A stretch of DNA of 64,000 nt from Aureimonas sp. Leaf324 (lineage in GTDB: Bacteria > Pseudomonadota > Alphaproteobacteria > Rhizobiales > Rhizobiaceae), in contig NZ_LMOH01000012.1 of NCBI RefSeq assembly GCF_001423245.1, forward strand, positions 583,679 through 647,678, in the 5' to 3' direction. Below the pieces are notes generated by a model, which was not told the DNA's origin, did no database searches, and worked only from the letters and a program-made list of their open reading frames with translations. The position numbers and the translations under genes were made by a program. Positions 26,910 through 36,886 of this stretch are shown here, in pieces. Each line of letters starts with the position of its first letter. Position 1 is the stretch's first letter.

Positions 26910-28136
26910 TCACTCTCGCCCGGCGGTCTGAACCATGTCCATGAGGCGACGGAACTCCGCGTCCGGCATGTCGCTCTTCCAGCGGTTCACGAAGCGACAG
27001 ACTACTTGCACATTGTCCGCCTCATAGTGTCCGTCGCTATCGATCCGATCGAGGGAGACCAGCATCTGGTCGTCGTCATGTGCGCCATGATACTGGAGCG
27101 GCAGGCGGGAAAGAGCGCAGCGGCCACCCTGCTTTTTGATGAGGTCGGCGAGTAGGGTTCGAAGAGCCTGATCCGAGACTCTCAGTTCCTTGTTCCTCAC
27201 GACGCGTACGACGGTCTGTACATTCGACTGAGCGGCAGTGCGCCGCGTCATCGCCATCATCACGGCGATAGCGTGCTCCAGAGCCGTCTGCGGATCGAGC
27301 GCGGTTGCAAGGCTTTCATGCTCTGGCAAGTGGTTGGCCGAGGGCGACGGCTCGTTGGCTAAGGCCGCGCGTTTTCGAAGTGCATTGCTCAGTTCGGCGT
27401 CTGACAGATGCTCGGCCAAATGCAGGCCATGGATGACCTCGGGATGCAGATAACTGCGGAACAATGCGGTTTGCGCAGACACGGCGTCATCGTCACGTTC
27501 CGGCGCGTCTTGAGGATCGCGCCACGCAGCGAGGACCGAAAACCAGATCGGCGTTTTGTTCGAGCGAGTGAGCGGAGTTAGGTCATTCGCTTCGGCCAGT
27601 CGCCTGCCCAGCCTGCCATAGGCGGCATTGACCGAGCGAAATTCGGAGTAGCCTGCGGCAGGAGCAAGCTCGCCCATGCTCATTTCGCCGCCGAGCGCAT
27701 GCGCCCTCAAAAGTGCGGGCTCAGTCTCCGTCGCGCCATCGTTTAGAGATGTGGCATACTCCTCGGCGGACGCAGTGCGGCGCAGCGTGAGCCCTGGCAC
27801 AGCGATGGGAGCTGCCTTCTCGAGCGACAGGCGAAAGTGAAGGTGCGCCACCTCAGTAAAGAGGACGACGTCTCCGATAGCGGCGCCCGTTTTATCAAAA
27901 ACTGATCTTGCGAATGTTCGGTTCTGAAAGAACGTTCCTGCCCTGCCGTTTTTGGTGGGTATATAGGTTTCGATGACCGCGCCATCATGCTCAATCCGAA
28001 CAAAACGCGTGGGAGGTTCGTGTCGGGTGGTCCCTCCAATGACTTCGACGGGAAGCCGATCTCGAAATGGAGTAATGTAAATGTGGTCATTCGTGAAATT
28101 TGCCGAGGTCAGCGGCTTGCTTCGATAAACATTCAT
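26910..28136 (-). CDS. HNH-like endonuclease in the type I restriction operon
   Basis: A 408-residue protein whose C-terminus shows an HNH-type core: GGRCALSRLPLQY, then SLDRIDSDGHYEADNVQVVC and NRWKSDM. The SLDRIDxxxxYxxxN pattern is the metal-binding part; only one Cys of the usual zinc pair remains. The N-terminal 260 residues have no recognised domain; a segment near residue 150-180 (MGELAPAAGYSEFRSVNAAY) looks like a helix-turn-helix. Its ATG overlaps the hsdS stop by 4 nt (ATGA), so it is translationally coupled to the specificity subunit. This suggests a nuclease that works with, or backs up, the type I enzyme; the role is inferred. Confidence 0.75.
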   Translation of the reverse strand: MNVYRSKPLTSANFTNDHIYITPFRDRLPVEVIGGTTRHEPPTRFVRIEHDGAVIETYIPTKNGRAGTFFQNRTFARSVFDKTGAAIGDVVLFTEVAHLHFRLSLEKAAPIAVPGLTLRRTASAEEYATSLNDGATETEPALLRAHALGGEMSMGELAPAAGYSEFRSVNAAYGRLGRRLAEANDLTPLTRSNKTPIWFSVLAAWRDPQDAPERDDDAVSAQTALFRSYLHPEVIHGLHLAEHLSDAELSNALRKRAALANEPSPSANHLPEHESLATALDPQTALEHAIAVMMAMTRRTAAQSNVQTVVRVVRNKELRVSDQALRTLLADLIKKQGGRCALSRLPLQYHGAHDDDQMLVSLDRIDSDGHYEADNVQVVCRFVNRWKSDMPDAEFRRLMDMVQTAGRE

Positions 28137-29509
28137 GGCCTCGCCGTCCGCCCGCGTTTCGGTTTCAGCTCCGCCGCCCGCTCGGCGCGGATACGCTCGA
28201 GAAGGACGCTGGCCGGCTCATCGTTCTCGTCCTGCGGCACAAGTTCGCCGCGAAAGGCTTTTGCATGGATCGCCTCGTCCAGCTTGCCGACGAGCGCCAG
28301 CGCGCGCTTGGCCTCGGCGGCGAGACGGTCAATGTGGGCGAAGGCGGTTTTGATGCGGCTGACGATTTCAGTTCTTATCGCCGCATTCGCGTACGGCACA
28401 GAAAGCGACAGCAAACTTTTCTGTCCTATGTTCCGCATGGAAAGCTGATTACCGGACGAGATATTCATCAGCGCTTCGCGGCCCATGGGTGACCGAAGAT
28501 ACCAGAGAAGCCATGTGCCCACCGGTTCGTTAAAATCGAGCCGTAAGATCTTGTCACTTAGGTATAGATTCTCCGGCACTTCGGCGACTATCACAACGGC
28601 GCCAACGAGTTCGAGCGTGTTCGCTCTCGAGAACAAGAAGTCACCCGATTTAATTCGAGTATCTTCGTCCGGCTCAAAATCCTGCGGAAGAGTTTTAGAC
28701 TGCTCAGCGCGGAATGCGCCCCACGTCACAGCACTTACCTTTACAACACCCTTTTCGTGGGGGTGCGGTGGCCTTTCATCGCACTGAAGATTTTTTCCCG
28801 CTTTGATACGAACGACGAGGTCACCCAAGTTTTTCTGCCCCAACTTCCCGCTGAACGCCTTATCGAGCACTGCCTGCTTGTAGCGGGAGACGAGGGTTTC
28901 GATGCGGGCTAGTTCGGTGCGGGCTCGGGCGGATTTCGCGGACAGCGCATTCAGCTTGGCAACGATGCGCTTTTGCTCGGCGAGTGGCGGAAGATCGATG
29001 TGAAACGCTTTTACTTGAGGAAAATAGATAGTCGTATGAGTTGATCCTTCGCCAAACCTCCGAATTTCATCTCCCTCCGCTAGAAGGGCGTTCATCAAGT
29101 AATCCGGACAGAGCCCTGCCGAGCATGTCCAATTCACGAAGTCTTGGCTTGTCGCCATCCGCCGCCCCATCTTGACAACGTAGCCAACAGAAGCCGTTCG
29201 CGACAAGCAGATGGTGTCTTTCGGCAGCAGGACAGCCGCCGAGTTTTCAAGGCCGAGGTTGGTTATATATTGGTTCGTTACTTTTATAACACCACCGTGG
29301 TGCGCTCCCGCATCACGGATACCGATCCACGGAACGTCGCCGTCCCAATACTCAGGATGCTGTCGGCTCGGCGTGTGGCCCGTACCGAGTTCTGCGATAT
29401 CGGATAGTAGTACCCGTACCCATCCGGGGGGAAGCGAATGACCTGGATCATTGACTGATATCGCAAACCGTCCTCTTATGACCTTATCGGTCGCTGCACG
29501 CCCTGCCAT
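28133..29509 (-). CDS. hsdS: Type I restriction-modification specificity subunit HsdS
   Basis: A 458-residue DNA-recognition subunit that directs both methylation and cleavage. It has the two-TRD layout: TRD1 starts LPPGWVRVLLSDIAELGTG and ends PLAEQKRIVAKLNALSAK with a helical spacer (RARTELARIETLVSRYKQAVL), then TRD2 (about residue 245 on) ends with a second helical spacer (DRLAAEAKRALALVGKLDEAI) and a family-typical tail (AFRGELVPQDENDEPASVLL). The start is ATG at 29509, overlapping the hsdM stop by 1 nt. The region encoding the TRDs is more AT-rich than its neighbours, common for recombining specificity domains. The recognition sequence cannot be deduced. Confidence 0.93.
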   Translation of the reverse strand: MAGRAATDKVIRGRFAISVNDPGHSLPPGWVRVLLSDIAELGTGHTPSRQHPEYWDGDVPWIGIRDAGAHHGGVIKVTNQYITNLGLENSAAVLLPKDTICLSRTASVGYVVKMGRRMATSQDFVNWTCSAGLCPDYLMNALLAEGDEIRRFGEGSTHTTIYFPQVKAFHIDLPPLAEQKRIVAKLNALSAKSARARTELARIETLVSRYKQAVLDKAFSGKLGQKNLGDLVVRIKAGKNLQCDERPPHPHEKGVVKVSAVTWGAFRAEQSKTLPQDFEPDEDTRIKSGDFLFSRANTLELVGAVVIVAEVPENLYLSDKILRLDFNEPVGTWLLWYLRSPMGREALMNISSGNQLSMRNIGQKSLLSLSVPYANAAIRTEIVSRIKTAFAHIDRLAAEAKRALALVGKLDEAIHAKAFRGELVPQDENDEPASVLLERIRAERAAELKPKRGRTARP

Positions 29510-31053
29510 CAGACTGCCGCCTTCGTGGCGATCGCCATTTCGCCGCAAAGCTCCTCGCTCAGCGCCTCGATCTCCAGCATCGCCGCCTGCAAATGGCCGA
29601 GGATCGCGGCCGCAATATCCTCCGGCTCGATCAGCCCCTCTTCCGCTTCTTCTGCTGCCTCGCGCAACCATGAGAGGTCAAGATTGTCGCCACGCGCTGC
29701 CACATCCTCGCGCGAGAACCTTCGCCAACGGCCTTCCTCACCTTCGTCAGGGCCACGCGTCGCGCCGTTCGGGTCTTGTCCGTAGGCCGCCACGAACCCT
29801 TGGAAATGCGCCGCCGTCAATTGGGTCGTCTTGCCAAATTTCGGCATCTGGGCGCGCAGGTCGTAGATCCAGGTGGCTTTCGTGTTGCCGGTCTCGGTCT
29901 TTCCGCGCCGGAGGAAGAGAACGTTGGTCTTCACCCCTTGCGCGTAGAAGATGCCTGTCGGCAGGCGCAGGATCGTGTGGAGGTCGCACCAGTCCATTAT
30001 CATCCTGCGCAGAGCCTTGCCTCGCCCGTCCTCGAAGAGGACGTTGTCGGGCACGACGATCGCGGCCCGCCCGCCAGGCTTCAGCACGCGGATGCAGTGC
30101 TCGACGAAGGGAAGCTGGTAGGAGGAGACGGTGGCCGTGACGGAGAGATCGTCGCGCGTCGGCGCGCCGCCAGCCGGGCCGAAGGGCGGATTGGTGAGGA
30201 TGAGGTCGGCGCGGCCGAGCGTCTTGCCCTTGTCCGACAGGGTGTCGCCGAGATCGACATGGTCGCTGTCGATATCATGGAGATAGAGGTTCATTAGGAG
30301 AAGGCGCAGCGTGCCTGGCACGTTCTCCATTCCATTGAAGGCACGGTGCTTCTGAAAGTTCTGTTCCTTTTCGCTCAACGCCAAATAGTCGTCGGTGTGG
30401 GCTTTGATGTAGCGGTCGGCGGCGATGAGAAAGCCCCCCGTACCGGCGGCCGGGTCTTGGATAACCTCGCTGGGCTGGGGCTGCATCAGGCGCACGAGCA
30501 CGTCGATGAGGACGCGGGGCGTGAAGTACTGGCCGGCGCCGCGCTTGGTCTCCTCGGCGTTCTTCTGGAGAAGCCCCTCGTAGAGATCGCCGAACTGGTC
30601 GCGCTCCTCGGAGAACCAGTCGAGTTCGTCGATGGCGGTGACGAGCGTCGTCAGGTTCTGCGGTTCGCGGATGAAGGTCGAGGCGTTGTCGAAGATCTCC
30701 TGCACCATCTTCGGCAGGAGCCGCGCGTCCGCATAGCGCTTGCGCTCCTCCATCGAGGCACCCTCCCCAGGCGGCGCGACCAGTGCATCGCCCTTGCCGA
30801 GGCGGGTGCTAACCGAGCCGAGCGTGACGAGCGTCCGGCGGTAGAGTTCGAGCTTGGACAGCCCGTTCGCCTGGACGAGATCGGCCCAGCGCATGCCGAC
30901 CGGCAGGCTTCCCTCCTCCCGGTTCCGCTCCGCCATCATCTTGAGGAACAGGAGGTAGGTCAGCTCCGTCACATATTGCTGGTAGGTGACGCCGTCCTTG
31001 CGAAGGACGGTGCAGAGGCGCCAGAGTTTCTGGACGATGGCGTTGGCATTCAT
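29509..31053 (-). CDS. hsdM: Type I restriction-modification N6-adenine methyltransferase HsdM
   Basis: A 514-residue gamma-class m6A methyltransferase. The N-terminal helical domain (IVQKLWRLCTVLRKDGVTYQ) is followed by RGAGQYFTPRVLIDVLV, the SAM-binding motif I DPAAGTGGFLIAA and the catalytic motif IV ILTNPPFGP. Length and motif order match the family. It protects host DNA and is required for cleavage together with HsdR and HsdS. It starts 66 bp after the hsdR stop and its own stop overlaps hsdS, so hsdR-hsdM-hsdS-HNH-mrr read as one leftward operon. Confidence 0.95.
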   Translation of the reverse strand: MNANAIVQKLWRLCTVLRKDGVTYQQYVTELTYLLFLKMMAERNREEGSLPVGMRWADLVQANGLSKLELYRRTLVTLGSVSTRLGKGDALVAPPGEGASMEERKRYADARLLPKMVQEIFDNASTFIREPQNLTTLVTAIDELDWFSEERDQFGDLYEGLLQKNAEETKRGAGQYFTPRVLIDVLVRLMQPQPSEVIQDPAAGTGGFLIAADRYIKAHTDDYLALSEKEQNFQKHRAFNGMENVPGTLRLLLMNLYLHDIDSDHVDLGDTLSDKGKTLGRADLILTNPPFGPAGGAPTRDDLSVTATVSSYQLPFVEHCIRVLKPGGRAAIVVPDNVLFEDGRGKALRRMIMDWCDLHTILRLPTGIFYAQGVKTNVLFLRRGKTETGNTKATWIYDLRAQMPKFGKTTQLTAAHFQGFVAAYGQDPNGATRGPDEGEEGRWRRFSREDVAARGDNLDLSWLREAAEEAEEGLIEPEDIAAAILGHLQAAMLEIEALSEELCGEMAIATKAAV

Positions 31054-31119
31054 AGGAGATGCGCCTGCTTTGGAACCGCGTTCGTTGCCGCTTGTAAGGC
31101 CCGATGGGCGAGGGTCAAC

Positions 31120-34100
31120 TCACGCCGCCGTCTGCCAGATCGCCTCGTTGAAGGCGTGCAGGACATCCTCGAGGGTGCCGTCGAAATCCTGCGAGATGCG
31201 CCGGAAACCGCCCTTGTCGGCAAACGAGCCCTGGTCGAAGAGGCTGGGATCGGCGACGGGCTTGTCCTTCAGCGCCCGGCCGATGCGGCGCAGCCAGTCC
31301 TTCTGCTTGGGCGTCCAGGCGCGGGAGCGCTCGATCTGCTCGATCGCCCGTTCCACGCGCACAGCATAGGGAACCAGTGGATCGCCGAGCGCGGCTTGGC
31401 GCACGAAGCCGATGATATGGGCGGCGATGTCGGCGTTGCGGGCTCGGCCATAGGCCGCGCGCAGCATGGCCTCGGAATAGTTCTTCTCGTCCAGAAGCGC
31501 GGCGAGCGCCGTCAGCTCCTTGCGGGTGAGCTCGCGCGGCCGCTGGGTGACGGCGATGAGCGCCGGAATCTCGTTCATGTTCTCGCGCACGAAGCGCTCG
31601 AAGCCGGTGATGTAGTCCTCCGGGGTCGTGTTGCGGCCGAAAATCTCCTCGATGCGCAGAAGTTCGTCCTCATGCGTCGAGATGACGACGCCATCGTTGG
31701 CACGTGCCACCCCGACGGGACGGCGCTCCAGAAGCTCGACGGCGCGCGGGTGGGCTGCCAGCCAGTCGGCGAGCTCGGCGCCGGGGCGGGTGGCAAGTCG
31801 CCCGATCGCCGCCTCGGCGGGCTCGCCGGCATGTCGCTCGAAACTCGCGCGGGTTTCCTCATCCATGCGGCTGGCGAGCGAACGCATCCGCACGATGACC
31901 TGGCCCGCGACCCAGTTCACATCCTCCTCGTCCTCTGCCTTGCCGAGATCGACGGCGAGCTGGCCGAGCGAGATGTCGGGCTTCACCACGACGGGCCGCA
32001 TGTCCGTCATCTCTTGCAATTCGGCATAGAGATCGACGGCATCGAAGATGCGAAAATTCTCCTTGCCGATCTCGGGGCAGAGCCGCGTCGCACGCCCGAT
32101 CATCTGATCGTAGAGGATGCGGCTCTTCACCCGTCGCACGAAGACGAGATTGCAGATCGCCGGCACGTCGACGCCGGTGGTGAGAAGATCGACCGTGACG
32201 ACGTATTTTGGATAGGGGTCGTTTTTGAACCGGCGGATCATCTCGTCCGGCTTGTCGACCGTGCCGGTGATCTTGGCGACCATGGCGTGCGGCACGGCGT
32301 CCGCCCCGTGCTCGTCGCGCAGCGCCTCCAACAGAAGGCGCACGAGATCGTCGGCATGGGTATCGCGCGCCGCAAAGATCAGCGTCTTGCCGGGCCTGTC
32401 CGGCGGGATCTCGGCGGCGATCGCCTGCGCCACCACGCGGTTGAAGGCTTCCGAATAGACCCGGCGGTTGAAGTCGGCGAGATCGTAGTTCAGCGAAACG
32501 TCGTCCGGCAGCTCAAACAGGTCGATCTGCCCGGTGCGGCGATCGACGATCTCGACCTCCTCGCCCCCTTCGTAATGGATGCCAGCCTCCGACAGCGCGG
32601 TGGTGATGCGTCGTGGCGGCAGATGATCGTTGAGATAGCCTTCGACCACGGCCTGCCGATAACCGTAGTGGAAGACGGGGTGGCCGAAGATCTCGCGCGT
32701 GTGGAGGGCCGGCGTCGCCGTCAGCGCGATCTTCACCGCGTCGAAATAGTCGAGCACCTGGCGATAGGCCGACTGATAGTCGTCGATGCTACGGAAGCCG
32801 ATGTCGCTCTCGCGCAGCTCCGCGTCGAGCGTGTAGCCGCGATGGGCCTCGTCCACGATGATGCAGTCGAAGGTTCCGGGCGTCGGTCGCTTCGCGACAT
32901 CCGGCTCATTCAGGATGCGGGCGATCAGCGACTGCACGGTCGTGACCTGGACCTGGTCCTCCCCGTCCGGTACCTTCTTGTCGAAGCCGGCGACCTTGTA
33001 GATCTGGGCGAAGTTCAGCATGCCCTCGATCTCGGTTGTCTCCAGCGCGTCCGAAGCCTGCTTGCCGAGCGCCTTGCGGTCGACCAGGAAGAGGATGCGG
33101 CGGAAGCGCTTGTGCTTCAGCAGGCGATACATCAACGCGATCGAGGCACGGGTCTTCCCCGTGCCGGTCGCCATCGAGATCAGGATCTCGCGCTGCCCGG
33201 CCTCCAAGGCCGTCTCGACCGCCGCGATCGCATCCTCCTGATAGGGGCGGATCCGGCCTGATCCAAACGACTCCTCCGCCAGGCCTTGTGCCGCCGCGTC
33301 CACGTCCGTCTTGAGCTTCGCCAGGAGATCGCCAGGAGAAAACCATTCCGGCTGCGCCAGTGCGTGATTGATGGGCCGGCGGATATCGCGATACCAGATG
33401 CCGGACTTCACCAGCCACTGGCGCACGAAGGGCCGGCCATTGGTGGCGAAGACGAAGGGTACGCGGAAAGGCGCGTCGAGGCCGTGCTGCCAGGGCGCGT
33501 CCGGCGCGAATTCCTCCGACGTAAGCTTGATGGTAGCCGCGTAGCGCTCGGCCTGCGCAAGGACCGAGGGCACGTCGGCGGCCTCGCGCTTGGCCTCCAC
33601 GACACCGACGCAGACGGTGCCGCAGAAGAGCGCATAGTCGACAGGGCCCGTCTCCGTCGGCCACTCGGCGATGGCTCTGTGGCGCCCCTCCTCCGGGCGC
33701 GCGCCCACGGCATGACGCAGTGAGATGCTGTCGGCGTCCCAGCCCATGCCGCGCAACTGAGCATCGACCAGAAGGCGCGTCTGCTGCTCGTCGAGCTCCA
33801 GTCGCGCCGCCGCATCGCGGCCGGCCTGCCGGACATCCAGAAGTTGCTGATCGGGCTTGGCAGTCGCTGCGGCCTGGAGTTGCGCGAGCGTCCTTGCAAG
33901 CTCCGCCTGGTTCGCCTCCAGGTCGATCGCCGTCTTCTCCCAGACCGCGCTCTCCTCGCTTGCCTGCCGAGCGAGCTCCTCCGCTGCCGCCCGCGCCTTG
34001 GCCAGCTCCTCTGCCGAAGCTTTCGTGGCCGCAAGGCGCGCCTCAGCTTCCCGAACCTGAGCGCGGAGGGCTTCCAATTCTCCTTGCGTCCCGGCGTCCA

Positions 34101-34530
34101 CCTCGCCTGGAGGCCGGGGCGGCACGAAAGGACCGGGCTGGAAGCGTGGGTCGCGCCCATAGGTGCGGCGATACCAAACGCCGAGGGATCGGCAGAACTT
34201 CAGCGCGGCCAGCGCCTCGGACGGCGTGCCGCCAAGATCGTGCGCCGCCTCGTTGCCCCTCTTCCGGATCGCGTGGAAGACGTCGGCGACCTCACGCGGC
34301 AGGAGCTGCGCTCCCGACAGACGCCGCAACATCTCATGCGTCGTTTCGCGGCTGTCCCGGTCGTAGACCCCGGACAGGGCCGCGATCTCCTTCACCATGC
34401 GTTCCCCGAACTGCCGGCACTTCATCAAGGACGTGTTGGCATCCATGGCGAAGAAGCGTTCAGCCAGAACGCCAAGCCGATGCAGTTCAACGCTAAGGGG
34501 CTGGAGATGGTCGAAGTTCTGCGATGCCAC
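31120..34530 (-). CDS. hsdR: Type I restriction-modification endonuclease/translocase HsdR
   Basis: A protein of about 1136 residues, the motor and nuclease subunit. An N-terminal DUF4145-like region (FGERMVKEIAALSG, LRRLSGAQLLPREV, RKRGNEAAHDLGG) is followed by a long coiled coil, and the nuclease core VDYALFCGTVCVGVVEAKRE gives the D..ExK active site. The helicase has Walker A MATGTGKTRASIAL, motif II VDEAHRGYT, motif III TATPALH and motif VI IGRATRLC. The start was set at GTG 34530 because the extension to 34575 lacks support and the ribosome site (GGAAGA) is weak in either case. It leads the restriction operon and is divergent from zorA. Confidence 0.93.
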   Translation of the reverse strand: MASQNFDHLQPLSVELHRLGVLAERFFAMDANTSLMKCRQFGERMVKEIAALSGVYDRDSRETTHEMLRRLSGAQLLPREVADVFHAIRKRGNEAAHDLGGTPSEALAALKFCRSLGVWYRRTYGRDPRFQPGPFVPPRPPGEVDAGTQGELEALRAQVREAEARLAATKASAEELAKARAAAEELARQASEESAVWEKTAIDLEANQAELARTLAQLQAAATAKPDQQLLDVRQAGRDAAARLELDEQQTRLLVDAQLRGMGWDADSISLRHAVGARPEEGRHRAIAEWPTETGPVDYALFCGTVCVGVVEAKREAADVPSVLAQAERYAATIKLTSEEFAPDAPWQHGLDAPFRVPFVFATNGRPFVRQWLVKSGIWYRDIRRPINHALAQPEWFSPGDLLAKLKTDVDAAAQGLAEESFGSGRIRPYQEDAIAAVETALEAGQREILISMATGTGKTRASIALMYRLLKHKRFRRILFLVDRKALGKQASDALETTEIEGMLNFAQIYKVAGFDKKVPDGEDQVQVTTVQSLIARILNEPDVAKRPTPGTFDCIIVDEAHRGYTLDAELRESDIGFRSIDDYQSAYRQVLDYFDAVKIALTATPALHTREIFGHPVFHYGYRQAVVEGYLNDHLPPRRITTALSEAGIHYEGGEEVEIVDRRTGQIDLFELPDDVSLNYDLADFNRRVYSEAFNRVVAQAIAAEIPPDRPGKTLIFAARDTHADDLVRLLLEALRDEHGADAVPHAMVAKITGTVDKPDEMIRRFKNDPYPKYVVTVDLLTTGVDVPAICNLVFVRRVKSRILYDQMIGRATRLCPEIGKENFRIFDAVDLYAELQEMTDMRPVVVKPDISLGQLAVDLGKAEDEEDVNWVAGQVIVRMRSLASRMDEETRASFERHAGEPAEAAIGRLATRPGAELADWLAAHPRAVELLERRPVGVARANDGVVISTHEDELLRIEEIFGRNTTPEDYITGFERFVRENMNEIPALIAVTQRPRELTRKELTALAALLDEKNYSEAMLRAAYGRARNADIAAHIIGFVRQAALGDPLVPYAVRVERAIEQIERSRAWTPKQKDWLRRIGRALKDKPVADPSLFDQGSFADKGGFRRISQDFDGTLEDVLHAFNEAIWQTAA

Positions 34531-34843
34531 TCTTCCAGTCCCAAAAAATCCCTGGGCATACCCTAACTGGGGCAACTCAGACTGGCAAAGAATTACAAGC
34601 GGGCGTCAGCGAGCTGCATATGCGGCGTTTGAGCCTGCTCGCCGCGGATTCCATCAGATGCGGAAACTCAGCCGCCTGCGACTTTAGGGGGCAGCGCTCA
34701 ACCTCGCTATCGAGTCCGCCTAACCGCACCTAAAGCGGAAAACCTCCAAAATTTGGTGAGATCGAGCCCATACGCTTGAACTCGGCTTGAGTGGCTCGCT
34801 GTAGCCTTCTACTGATGAGGGTACAGAAATTCTCCTTTGAGTT
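34531..34843. other. Divergent control region between hsdR and zorA
   Basis: About 310 bp that should hold promoters for both operons. On the plus strand TTGAAC (34776-34781) could be a -35 box, with no clear -10. An 11-bp odd palindrome CCAAAATTTGG lies at 34746-34756 and could be an operator. No gene was seen. Confidence 0.45.
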
Positions 34844-36886
34844 ATGATTTTGGAATTGATCCTCGCTGTCGGCAATTCGGTCCGCGAGCATGTGCTCGGT
34901 GTCGCGGCCCTTCTAAAAAATCCCGCTTCTCCCGGCCTAGTCACTTTGGCTCTGATCTCGGTTTTGGTCGCAGCCATCCTCCAATTTGGGCTAACGGTCA
35001 AAAGGCGACGATCCGCACTTAACCGAGCCCAGGAAATTATTTCTTCGGCCACAGACGCGAAAACGTTCAGCAGCTCCATCTCGCGGTTCGATGCTCAGAT
35101 TCGGGCGCTAGCGGGATCCTCAGAGCAACGCCACGTCAGAGCCGCATGGAGTAAGTATAGAGAGACCCTTGTTCTCCACGAAGAGGAACACGAAACCATT
35201 TTACGCAATGCCGTCCGTCCCGCGACGTTCTTCAACCTCGAAGACTTGGGGTTTGGAGCGGGCTTCTGGCGCATTGTACCTGGACTCTTTGTATCTGTTG
35301 GCCTCTTCCTTACTTTTCTTGGCCTCATATCCGCACTCACTTCGCTTGACTTAACAACACCCGATCAGGTGCAGACGTCGTTACGCGAACTTCTAACGAT
35401 TGCCTCGGCGAAGTTCATCATGTCGCTCACAGGCTTGCTCTGTTCGATCGTTTTCACGATTGCGCTGCGCATTGGATTGGGCCGGGTTGACCAAGCCATC
35501 CACCAGCTTTGTGGAAAAATTGAACAATGCCTCACTTACATAAGCTTGGAGGCTCTGGCTGCTGAACAGCTCGCTGCAACACGTGAGCAGCGTGAACATT
35601 TCCGTCACATAGGCTTGGAACTTGTGGCGGAGCTGGGACGCCCTCTGCGCGAGGACTTGCCTTTAGCGATCTCGACTTCGATCGCCTCTGCCATGTCACC
35701 TATCCTGCAACAGGTTGGGCAAGCGGGTGCAGACGGCATGGGTTCAATGGTTAAGGACCTATCTTCCCGTTTTTCCGACGATGTCGGGCGCGCACTTTCG
35801 GATGCAAGCGCCAAGTTGGCTGAAGCTGGCGAACGGATCGGCCATCTGTCCGAACGCATGGACCAGAGTTCCGGGCGAATGGGAAGCGAGATGGACTCAG
35901 CCGTCACTCGACTTTCACAGGCGATCGAAGACTTGCGCAATTCTATGGGATCGACTGCGGAAACAGCGAGCGGCGCTCTGACCAAAGGGGCAGACCATCT
36001 CCTTTCGGTCATGAATCAAACGCTGGAGGGCATACGAGATAACACGGGAGAAGGCGCTCGGGCGATCAGCGCGGCTGCATTTGAGATGCGGGGCGCCGCT
36101 GAAATCTTCAGAACAGAGATCGAACAAGCGTCCCGCAGCGGTTCGGAAGCGGTCAATGCCAGGCTTCAGAATGCTGGCGACGACGCCAGTAACGCGATCG
36201 GCACGGCCGGCCGAGGTATGATTGAAGTTTTCGGACAAACGAGCGGAGAACTGGCTAGAGTAGCCTCCGATCTTTCGGAAAAAGCGGCTCGAGATCTTTT
36301 CGAGCCTCTTGATCGCATCTCGGAGAAGTTCAGCGTCATCTTGGACGGACTAGCAGACGGCACAACCAACCTCCGTCGCCTTTCGGACGGCATGCGAGCC
36401 GGTGCCGAGGCCAGCGAAACCGCGGCCGGCAATTTTCGCTCCGCTTCGAACGACTTCGTTCAGGCGGCAACACCGATGCGGGCGATCCACGAGCGAATCG
36501 AAGCCGCCATCCGGCAACTGTCCACCAGCACACAGACCGTCGCCGAAACGCTATCGCGGTCCGCTGAAACAACGGCGCGGAGTGCCGCTGATACGCTTGC
36601 CTCAGCAAGTCAGGTTCTCGGCGGAGAAGCTCGCGCGATCGAGTCCGCACTAAGCGGGGTTGCCACCGTCCTCGAACGGATGAAAGGCCAAGGCGACCGT
36701 CTTGACGAGATGGACGAGAAGCTCGGGCGCGCGTTCGAGATCTACAATGAACGCGTCGCTGCTGCCGTTGAAGGCATGTTCGACCATGTGCGACGAATGC
36801 AGGCCGAGCTGTCGCCGGCTCTCGACACACTACAATCCGTCGTCGAGCAAGCTGAACAGTTTGCGCCGGAAAGCCGGAGGCGCTGA
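34844..36886 (+). CDS. zorA: Zorya defence system inner-membrane motor protein ZorA
   Basis: ZorA is the MotA-like stator component of Zorya; a ZorA5-ZorB2 complex uses the ion gradient and is thought to signal phage infection at the envelope. The 680-residue protein has three predicted membrane helices (about 31-52, 143-165, 189-211), with the MotA/TolQ/ExbB-like block GLFLTFLGLISAL and FIMSLTGLLCSIVF. A very long cytoplasmic helical tail follows (about 230-680), with repeated Ala/Ser/Asp/Glu heptads, as in Zorya I. The ATG at 34844 has only a weak GAG ribosome site. The zorB start overlaps its stop. Composition is more AT-rich than the host genes. Confidence 0.92.
   Translation: MILELILAVGNSVREHVLGVAALLKNPASPGLVTLALISVLVAAILQFGLTVKRRRSALNRAQEIISSATDAKTFSSSISRFDAQIRALAGSSEQRHVRAAWSKYRETLVLHEEEHETILRNAVRPATFFNLEDLGFGAGFWRIVPGLFVSVGLFLTFLGLISALTSLDLTTPDQVQTSLRELLTIASAKFIMSLTGLLCSIVFTIALRIGLGRVDQAIHQLCGKIEQCLTYISLEALAAEQLAATREQREHFRHIGLELVAELGRPLREDLPLAISTSIASAMSPILQQVGQAGADGMGSMVKDLSSRFSDDVGRALSDASAKLAEAGERIGHLSERMDQSSGRMGSEMDSAVTRLSQAIEDLRNSMGSTAETASGALTKGADHLLSVMNQTLEGIRDNTGEGARAISAAAFEMRGAAEIFRTEIEQASRSGSEAVNARLQNAGDDASNAIGTAGRGMIEVFGQTSGELARVASDLSEKAARDLFEPLDRISEKFSVILDGLADGTTNLRRLSDGMRAGAEASETAAGNFRSASNDFVQAATPMRAIHERIEAAIRQLSTSTQTVAETLSRSAETTARSAADTLASASQVLGGEARAIESALSGVATVLERMKGQGDRLDEMDEKLGRAFEIYNERVAAAVEGMFDHVRRMQAELSPALDTLQSVVEQAEQFAPESRRR

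Noticed and set aside
30346-33261. Plus-strand frame of 971 aa
   Set aside because: It is antisense to hsdM and hsdR, which have full motif sets.
35031-35045. A further copy of GGAAATNATTTCC inside zorA
   Set aside because: The sequence GGAAATTATTTCT has a mismatch, is in coding sequence and has no flanking similarity; probably chance.
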